Positions 1 to 6,976 of a stretch of DNA of 6,976 bases are shown here, piece after piece (the first letter of the stretch is position 1; each line of letters begins with the position of its first letter). The stretch covers positions 1 through 6,976 of the forward strand of contig JAASSQ010000152.1 in the NCBI GenBank assembly GCA_021767845.1, written 5' to 3'. The notes beneath the pieces were generated by a model. That model saw only the letters and a program-made list of their open reading frames with translations. It was not told the origin of the DNA and ran no database searches. The translations under genes were made by a program, and so were the position numbers. This stretch comes from Roseovarius sp. GTDB taxonomy: Bacteria > Pseudomonadota > Alphaproteobacteria > Rhodobacterales > Rhodobacteraceae.

Positions 1-1152
1 CTCGTCGGCAAGGTCCGTGCGCTCCCAGCTGAAGCCGCCATCCTCGGTCGGGACCCGCCCGAAATGGCCATAGGCGGCGGTGCGCGTGTAGATCGGTGCC
101 AGCAGGCCAAGGTGGTCGCGGATGCCCCGCGGCGTCAGGCGCACCATCTCGCGCAGCGCCGTGGCAAGCTTGGCTTCATCCACGCGGCCGGTGCCCAGCG
201 TGTCCACGTATATGGCCACCGGCTCGGGCACGCCGATCGCGTAGGCAAGCTGGATCTGGCACCGGTCGGCCAGCCCTGCCGCCACGACGTTCTTGGCCAT
301 GTAGCGCGAGATATAGGCGGCCGAGCGGTCCACCTTGGTCGGGTCCTTGCCCGAGAAGGCACCGCCGCCATGCGGCGCCGCGCCGCCATAGGTATCCACG
401 ATGATCTTGCGTCCCGTAAGGCCCGCGTCACCATCCGGCCCGCCGATCACGAACTTGCCGGTGGGGTTCACGATGATCTTGTCGTCCGAGGGCAGATCCC
501 AGCCCTCTTCCTTGAAGCAGTCGGTGATATACGGCTTGACCATCGCGCGCACGTCATCCTGGCTCAGCCCCTCGACATGCTGGGTGGACACGACCACCGT
601 GTCGATGCCGACGGGCTTGCCGTTGCGGTATTGCAGCGTGACCTGGCTCTTGGCGTCGGGGCCGAAATTCGGCTGCTTGCCGGATTTGCGGTCCTCGGCC
701 ATGTGGCGCAGGATCTTGTGCGCGAACTGGATCGGCGCCGGCATCAGTTCTTCGGTCTCGTTGCAGGCATAGCCGAACATGATGCCCTGATCGCCGGCAC
801 CTTCCTCGCCCTTGTCGCCCTCATCGACCCCCATGGCGATGTCGGCCGATTGCGCGTGAAGCCGGCAGACGATCTCGGCGTCCTTCCACGAAAAGCCCGC
901 CTGTTCGTATCCGATGTCACGGATCGCGTCGCGGGCGATCTGTTCGACCTCCTTCAGCACGCTTTCGGGCCCCCGCACCTCGCCCGCGATGGTCAGGTGA
1001 TCGGTGGTCGCCAATGTCTCGCAGGCCACGCGCGATTGCGGATCGGCCGCCAGGTAGGCATCAAGCACGGCATCCGACACCCGGTCGCACACCTTGTCGG
1101 GGTGCCCCTCGGACACCGATTCACTGGTGAAAAGCCAGGTCTTGTCGCTCAT
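1..1152 (-). CDS. metK: S-adenosylmethionine synthetase MetK (3' end cut by window)
   Basis: Makes S-adenosylmethionine from methionine and ATP in the cytoplasm; it is the closing step of the methyl cycle encoded by this gene cluster. I translated 384 residues in one open frame. The start reads MSDKTWLFTSESVSEGHPDK, with the ATP-site GHPDK at residues 16-20. GAGDQGIMFGYA lies at about 118-129, KIIVNPTGKFVIGGPDGDAG at about 225-244 and the GGGAFSGKD loop at 262-270; all are MetK family signatures. The family usually runs to about 385-395 residues and the frame is still open at base 1, so only a short C-terminal tail should be missing. The ATG is preceded at 5 bases by AAGGA. The gene follows the large methionine synthase gene after 62 bases on the same strand, probably in the same transcript. 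No key residue appears lost. Identity is secure; a dedicated role in betaine synthesis is inferred from context. Confidence 0.97.
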   Translation of the reverse strand, partial: MSDKTWLFTSESVSEGHPDKVCDRVSDAVLDAYLAADPQSRVACETLATTDHLTIAGEVRGPESVLKEVEQIARDAIRDIGYEQAGFSWKDAEIVCRLHAQSADIAMGVDEGDKGEEGAGDQGIMFGYACNETEELMPAPIQFAHKILRHMAEDRKSGKQPNFGPDAKSQVTLQYRNGKPVGIDTVVVSTQHVEGLSQDDVRAMVKPYITDCFKEEGWDLPSDDKIIVNPTGKFVIGGPDGDAGLTGRKIIVDTYGGAAPHGGGAFSGKDPTKVDRSAAYISRYMAKNVVAAGLADRCQIQLAYAIGVPEPVAIYVDTLGTGRVDEAKLATALREMVRLTPRGIRDHLGLLAPIYTRTAAYGHFGRVPTEDGGFSWERTDLADE

Positions 1153-1157
1153 CTCGT

Positions 1158-1162
1158 TCCTT
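1158..1162 (-). promoter_or_regulatory. Ribosome binding site of metK
   Basis: AAGGA on the minus strand ends 5 bases before the metK ATG (1152-1150) and fixes that start. A second GGAG core lies at 1164-1167, partly inside a weak 4-bp hairpin (1166-1169 with 1174-1177). The rest of the 62-base gap (1153-1214) shows no convincing promoter, terminator or riboswitch. Confidence 0.6.
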
Positions 1163-1214
1163 TCTCCACATCCGTGGGGTTTGGTTCGGTCTTGGCAAGT
1201 GAAAGTCGCGGGGA

Positions 1215-3877
<2,663 letters not shown>

Positions 3878-3881
<4 letters not shown>

Positions 3882-4951
3882 GCCGCGCCCTCCTGCGTGG
3901 CCGCGCCCGGAAGTTCGAACATCTCAAGCCCGCTCAGGCGCATGTGCCGCACCTTCTGGGGCAGCTTGCGGGGGGGCTTGCCCTTCACCGCCTCGGCGAT
4001 CGCGCGGATATGGTCGGGCGTGGTGCCACAGCAGCCGCCGACGATATTCACAAGCCCCGCATCGGCCCATTCGCCCAGATGCGCCGCCGTTTCCTCGGGC
4101 GTTTCGTCATAGCCGCCCATTTCGTTGGGCAGACCGGCGTTGGGATAGGCGCTGACCCGCGTGTCGGCGACCTGAGACAGGGTGCGCACGTGCTGGCGCA
4201 TCTCGCCCGCGCCAAGCGCGCAGTTCAACCCGATGGAAAACGGCCGCGCATGGCTCATGGAAACCCAGAACGCCTCGGGCGTCTGGCCAGTCAGCGTGCG
4301 CCCCGACCGGTCCGTGATCGTGCCCGAGATCATCAGCGGCGGGATGGTCACCCCCTCGTCGGACAGGCTGTCGATGGCGAAAAGCGCGGCCTTGGCATTG
4401 AGCGTGTCGAACACCGTTTCGATCAGCAGGAGATCGGCCCCCGCCTCGATCAGCGCGCGCGCGGCGGCGCCATAGGCCTCTGCCAGGTCATCGAAGGTGA
4501 CGGCACGGAACCCCGGGTCGTTCACATCGGGCGAGATGCTTGCGGTCTGGTTGGTCGGCCCGATCGCGCCGGCCACCCAGCGGGGATGGTCGGGCGTGGC
4601 CACCGCGTCGATCGCCTCGCGGGCCAGGCGCACCGATGCCGCGTTCATCTCGGCCACCAGGTCGGTCATGTCGTAATCCGCCTGGCTGATCGAATTGGCA
4701 CCGAAGGTGTTGGTGCACAGGATGTCCGCGCCGGCCTCGAGGAACCCCTTGTGGATGTCGCGGATCATGTCGGGACAGGTCAGCGACAGCAGCTCGTTGT
4801 TGCCCCCCACGTCGCTCGGGTGATCGGCAAAGCGGTCCCCGCGATAGGCGGCCTCGTCCGGCTTTTCCTGCTGGATCATCGTGCCCATGGCACCGTCCAG
4901 CACCAGGATCCGCTCCGCGGCGGCGGTTACAATGTCGGTCTTGTCAGTCAT
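3878..4951 (-). CDS. Methionine synthase homocysteine-binding module (split MetH, N-terminal part)
   Basis: A 357-residue homocysteine S-methyltransferase barrel corresponding to the first third of MetH. It should bind homocysteine through zinc and receive the methyl group from methylcobalamin on the separate 888-residue subunit. Evidence: RILVLDGAMGTMIQ at 14-27, GNNELLSLT at 50-58, EAGADILCTNTFGAN at 72-86, GPTNQTASISPDVNDP at 131-146, and the three zinc ligands Cys244 (GLNCALG) and Cys307-Cys308 (GGCCGTTP). The chain ends with RKLP...RLSGLE (328-343), the segment that in one-piece MetH joins this barrel to the folate barrel; the next gene resumes at that linker. Such stand-alone genes may be annotated as betaine-homocysteine methyltransferase (bmt). 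The close match to the MetH N-terminus and the coupling to the rest of MetH favour the cobalamin-dependent role. The stop overlaps the next start by 4 bases; the gap from metF is 15 bases. The fold is secure; the methyl donor is inferred. Confidence 0.93.
3889..3894 (-). promoter_or_regulatory. Strong ribosome binding site inside the upstream metH-module gene
   Basis: AGGAGG lies on the minus strand 7 bases before the ATG at 3881, within the last codons of the homocysteine-module gene. It decides the start of the 888-residue subunit. It also argues for separate, translationally coupled initiation of two chains rather than a sequencing error or programmed frameshift in one long metH. Confidence 0.8.
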
Positions 4952-4962
4952 TCGATTCAGCG

Positions 4963-4966
4963 TCCT
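4963..4966 (-). promoter_or_regulatory. Probable ribosome binding site of the homocysteine-module gene
   Basis: AGGA directly follows the metF stop codon and sits 11 bases before the ATG at 4951. Spacing is slightly long, but it is the only purine-rich core in the 15-base gap, which leaves no room for a promoter. Translation is likely coupled to metF. Confidence 0.45.
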
Positions 4967-5839
4967 TCAGGCGGCATTTTCCGCCGGTATATCAGGTGTC
5001 AGGCCAAGTGTCCGGCAAACCGCCAGGCTGACCTTGGGTTGGTTGAGCGTATAGAAATGAAACTCGGTCAGGCCCGCCTCGATTAGGCGGCGGCACTGCT
5101 CGGCGGCGACGCCGGTTGCCACCATCGCGCGGGTCTCCGGCGCGTCGTCCAGCCCGTCGAACATCTGGCACATCCAGTCCGGCATCGACGCACCGCAGCC
5201 TTCCGAAAACCGTTTGAGGCTGGCGAAATTCGCGACCGGCATGATGCCCGGCACGATCGGCGCCTCGATGCCCGCCGCCCGCGCCCGGTCCACGAACCGC
5301 AGGATCGTGTCGGTGTCGAACGCATATTGGGTGATCGCGCGCGCCGCGCCATTGTCCAGCTTGCGCTTGAGGTGATCCAGATCGGCGTCGGCACTGCTGG
5401 CCTCGGGGTGCACCTCGGGATAGGCCGCGACCGAGATATCGAAATCCCCGACCCGCCGCAGCGCCGCGACCAGTTCCGAGGCATCGCGATAGCCGTCCTC
5501 GGGCACACGCTCACCGTCGGGCAGATCACCGCGCAGGGCGACGATCTGCCGGATTCCTTTTTCCCAAAGCCCCTCGATCTGCCGGTCGATCTCGGCGCGG
5601 GTCGCGCCGACGCAGGTCAGGTGATGCGCCACGGGCCGTCCCGTGCGGTTGCGCACCATGTCCACCACGCGCGCCGTCCTGTCCCGCGTGGTGCCGCCTG
5701 CCCCGTAGGTCACCGAGAAGTATTCGGGGTTGGCCGCGCTCAGCCGGGCCACGCTGTCGCCCAGCCGGGTGATGCCCGCGTCAGTCTTGGGCGGGAAGAG
5801 TTCGAATGAAATCGACAGATTGTCGGACGGACCTGTCAT
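4967..5839 (-). CDS. metF: Methylenetetrahydrofolate reductase MetF
   Basis: FAD-dependent reduction of 5,10-methylenetetrahydrofolate to 5-methyltetrahydrofolate, the methyl donor for the methionine synthase encoded next. From the chosen start the chain has 290 residues, normal for a bacterial MetF. Motifs: SFELFPPKT at 11-19 (Glu13 matches the catalytic glutamate of the usual FEFFPP), FSVTYGAGGTTR at 41-52, HLTCVGATR at 73-81, IVALRGDLP at 99-107 (flavin-contacting RGD segment), AAYPEVHPE at 138-146, ITQYAFD at 169-175, PGIMPVAN at 197-204 and EFHFYTLN at 259-266. I prefer the ATG at 5839, nine bases after GGAG. An in-frame ATG at 5854 would add five residues. The farthest ATG, at 5893, lies in the loop of a strong hairpin and adds 18 residues unlike the family, so it is unlikely. 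The gene sits 72 bases after the methyltransferase gene and 15 bases before the next. Confidence 0.95.
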   Translation of the reverse strand: MTGPSDNLSISFELFPPKTDAGITRLGDSVARLSAANPEYFSVTYGAGGTTRDRTARVVDMVRNRTGRPVAHHLTCVGATRAEIDRQIEGLWEKGIRQIVALRGDLPDGERVPEDGYRDASELVAALRRVGDFDISVAAYPEVHPEASSADADLDHLKRKLDNGAARAITQYAFDTDTILRFVDRARAAGIEAPIVPGIMPVANFASLKRFSEGCGASMPDWMCQMFDGLDDAPETRAMVATGVAAEQCRRLIEAGLTEFHFYTLNQPKVSLAVCRTLGLTPDIPAENAA

Positions 5840-5848
5840 GTTCCGGTT

Positions 5849-5852
5849 CTCC
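5849..5852 (-). promoter_or_regulatory. Ribosome binding site of metF
   Basis: GGAG on the minus strand lies 9 bases before the ATG at 5839 and is the reason for choosing that start. The ATG at 5854 overlaps this site and has no comparable core upstream. Confidence 0.5.
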
Positions 5853-5874
5853 ATCTGGTGATCGGGAAAGCGGC

Positions 5875-5908
5875 GAACCGGCGAAGGTGCCACGCACCTC
5901 CGCCGTTC
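5875..5908 (-). other. Strong intercistronic RNA hairpin between the methyltransferase gene and metF
   Basis: On the minus strand GGCGGAGGTGC and GCACCTTCGCC pair over 11 bp (one G-U) around a GTG loop. After a single bulged G, a further GAAC/GTTC pairing gives about 15 bp in all. It starts 3 bases after the methyltransferase stop codon. No run of T follows (GCCGCTTTCCCG), so it is not a canonical intrinsic terminator. It could protect the upstream mRNA from 3' exonucleases or cause partial termination, making methyltransferase and SAM-cycle output unequal. The structure is seen in the sequence; the function is inferred. Confidence 0.6.
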
Positions 5909-5911
5909 CCG

Positions 5912-6976
5912 TCATTGCCTGACAGGCTTGCGGAACTGCTGGATGCCCCAGGCGAGATAGCCATCATCCGCTGCCTTGACCCAGTTCTGCAAGCCGACCG
6001 CCATCTTGTCGAGATATGCCGCCGAGCAACCTTTTCCACGCAGTTCGTCGTAATGGGCCAGAAGCTCTTCGCGAACCCTGTGATAATGGGTTCTCAGATC
6101 GGCGACCGCGTCTTCCTGCCACACGGTCTCGAAACCGATCGCCTCGGCCGTTTCGCGATAGAACCGCGGCGACCCAAGGCTGTTGAGTTGAAGGCGGTCA
6201 TAAACCGGCTGCAACACGCCTTCGGGCACGTCGTCGGCCTGCATCGGGTCGGTGAAGATCAGGTGACCGCCGGGCTTGAGCACCCGCCACGCCTCGGCCA
6301 GCACCTTGTCGCGCTGGTCTGAATGCAGAAAGGCGTCCTGGCTCCAGACCACGTCATAGCTTTCGTCGGCCTCCGGCACATCCTCGAACACGCCGTGCCG
6401 CACGCCGATCTTGCCGGCCAGCCGGGCGGCACGGACCTTGCCGATATTGTATTCGTTCTGCGTCTCGGACAGGTTCAGGCAGACCGCTTCGCACCCCGTC
6501 TTGCGCACCAGCGTGCGCATGGCGCCGCCATACCCCGCGCCCAGGTCCAGCACGCGCGATCCCGAATCCAGCTTCGGCAGCGCCTCGATCATGCCGTCGA
6601 TCGTCGCGTCGCTGGCCGCGCGGATATCCGAGGTCTCGGAATACCGCCCGATATGCAGATCCTCGCCCCCCCAGATCGTGGAATAGAAGGTATCGGCGTC
6701 GTCGCTGTCGTAATATTCCTCGGTGATGTCGCGGATATCGGCCGCGCCGTTACCGCCGTTGCCGCCCCAGCGGCTGACATGCAGTGCGGATTTCTCGGCG
6801 ACGTGAATGAAGAAATCCGGCTCGTCCTCGGCATAGGTTTCCTGAAAATCGCCATAGGTGCGGACCCGCTCGAACCCGGCTTCGCGGAGCAGGCGGCGCA
6901 TGTAATCCTTGCGGATCGGGCACATGTTCAGCGTGAATTCCGACTTGTCGGGAAAGGAATAGCGCATCCGGCACAG
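5912..6976 (-). CDS. Glycine betaine synthesis methyltransferase: GSMT tail fused to sarcosine/dimethylglycine N-methyltransferase (5' end cut)
   Basis: SAM-dependent methylation of glycine through sarcosine and dimethylglycine to glycine betaine, a compatible solute. The frame is open to the window edge. Counting from the first visible Met (6967), residues 1-59 match the end of a GSMT (FPDKSEFTLNM, then TYGDFQETY and EDEPDFFIHVAEK at 47-59). A Gly/Asn linker follows (GGNGGNG, 68-74), then a full SDMT domain at about 80-351. This contains FYSTIWGGEDLHIGRYS at 94-110, SAM motif I LDLGAGYGG at 140-148, DVVWSQDAFLHS at 205-216 and RVLKPGGHLIFTD at 228-240. The SDMT part (about 270 residues) fits known SDMTs; a fused GSMT-SDMT is known from Actinopolyspora halophila, while Ectothiorhodospira has two proteins. 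Separate cyanobacterial genes are called bsmA and bsmB. The Met at 6967 is internal to the GSMT fold and has no ribosome site in the nine bases visible before it. If the upstream part were missing, this would be SDMT with a GSMT remnant. The family is secure; full fusion is likely. Confidence 0.92.
   Translation of the reverse strand: MCRMRYSFPDKSEFTLNMCPIRKDYMRRLLREAGFERVRTYGDFQETYAEDEPDFFIHVAEKSALHVSRWGGNGGNGAADIRDITEEYYDSDDADTFYSTIWGGEDLHIGRYSETSDIRAASDATIDGMIEALPKLDSGSRVLDLGAGYGGAMRTLVRKTGCEAVCLNLSETQNEYNIGKVRAARLAGKIGVRHGVFEDVPEADESYDVVWSQDAFLHSDQRDKVLAEAWRVLKPGGHLIFTDPMQADDVPEGVLQPVYDRLQLNSLGSPRFYRETAEAIGFETVWQEDAVADLRTHYHRVREELLAHYDELRGKGCSAAYLDKMAVGLQNWVKAADDGYLAWGIQQFRKPVRQ
6746..6766 (-). 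other. Gly/Asn-rich interdomain linker of the methyltransferase fusion
   Basis: The codons for GGNGGNG form a short imperfect tandem repeat (GGCGGCAAC then GGCGGTAAC). They lie between the GSMT-type tail and the SDMT domain. A flexible linker at this place supports a true two-domain enzyme rather than read-through of two genes. Confidence 0.6.

Noticed and set aside
1170..1200. A sigma-70-like promoter before metK (TTGCCA near 1193)
   Set aside because: At a 17-base spacing the -10 position reads ACGGAT, a poor match to TATAAT. There is not enough to call it.
5840..5893. MetF starting at the ATG at 5893
   Set aside because: The extra 18 residues do not resemble MetF, the start lies in the loop of the hairpin, and a better placed GGAG precedes the ATG at 5839.
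5875..5908. Intrinsic transcription terminator after the methyltransferase gene
   Set aside because: The stem is strong but no T run follows it, and the downstream genes belong to the same pathway with no visible promoter in the gap.

Overview
The window comes from a GC-rich bacterial genome, most likely a halophilic or marine alphaproteobacterium; the Rhodobacterales-like look of MetK and MetH is a judgement from memory, not a search. All five genes lie on the minus strand, so transcription runs from the right edge (6976) to the left edge (1). Both outer genes are cut by the window. The long plus-strand reading frames are shadows of these genes.

In transcription order the window holds: (1) the 3' part of a gene whose product ends with the tail of a glycine/sarcosine N-methyltransferase (GSMT), a Gly/Asn-rich linker, and a complete sarcosine/dimethylglycine N-methyltransferase (SDMT) domain, 6976-5912; (2) a 72-base gap with a strong hairpin; (3) metF, 5,10-methylenetetrahydrofolate reductase, 5839-4967; (4) the homocysteine-binding module of cobalamin-dependent methionine synthase as its own gene, 4951-3878; (5) the remaining MetH modules (folate, B12 and activation) as a second gene, 3881-1215, overlapping the first by 4 bases; (6) a 62-base gap; (7) metK, S-adenosylmethionine synthetase, 1152 to the left edge, missing only its last few codons.

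The genes form one metabolic circuit. GSMT-SDMT makes glycine betaine from glycine and spends three S-adenosylmethionine (SAM) per molecule. MetF supplies 5-methyltetrahydrofolate, the two-part MetH remethylates homocysteine to methionine, and MetK turns methionine back into SAM. The only step of the methyl cycle not seen here is S-adenosylhomocysteine hydrolysis (ahcY/sahH), which could lie just outside the window. The best reading is an osmolyte-synthesis operon that carries its own SAM-regeneration genes. The enzyme families are established. Their joining in one operon with a split MetH is what stands out. There is no tRNA, rRNA, mobile element or CRISPR, and no gene-free stretch over 300 bases.
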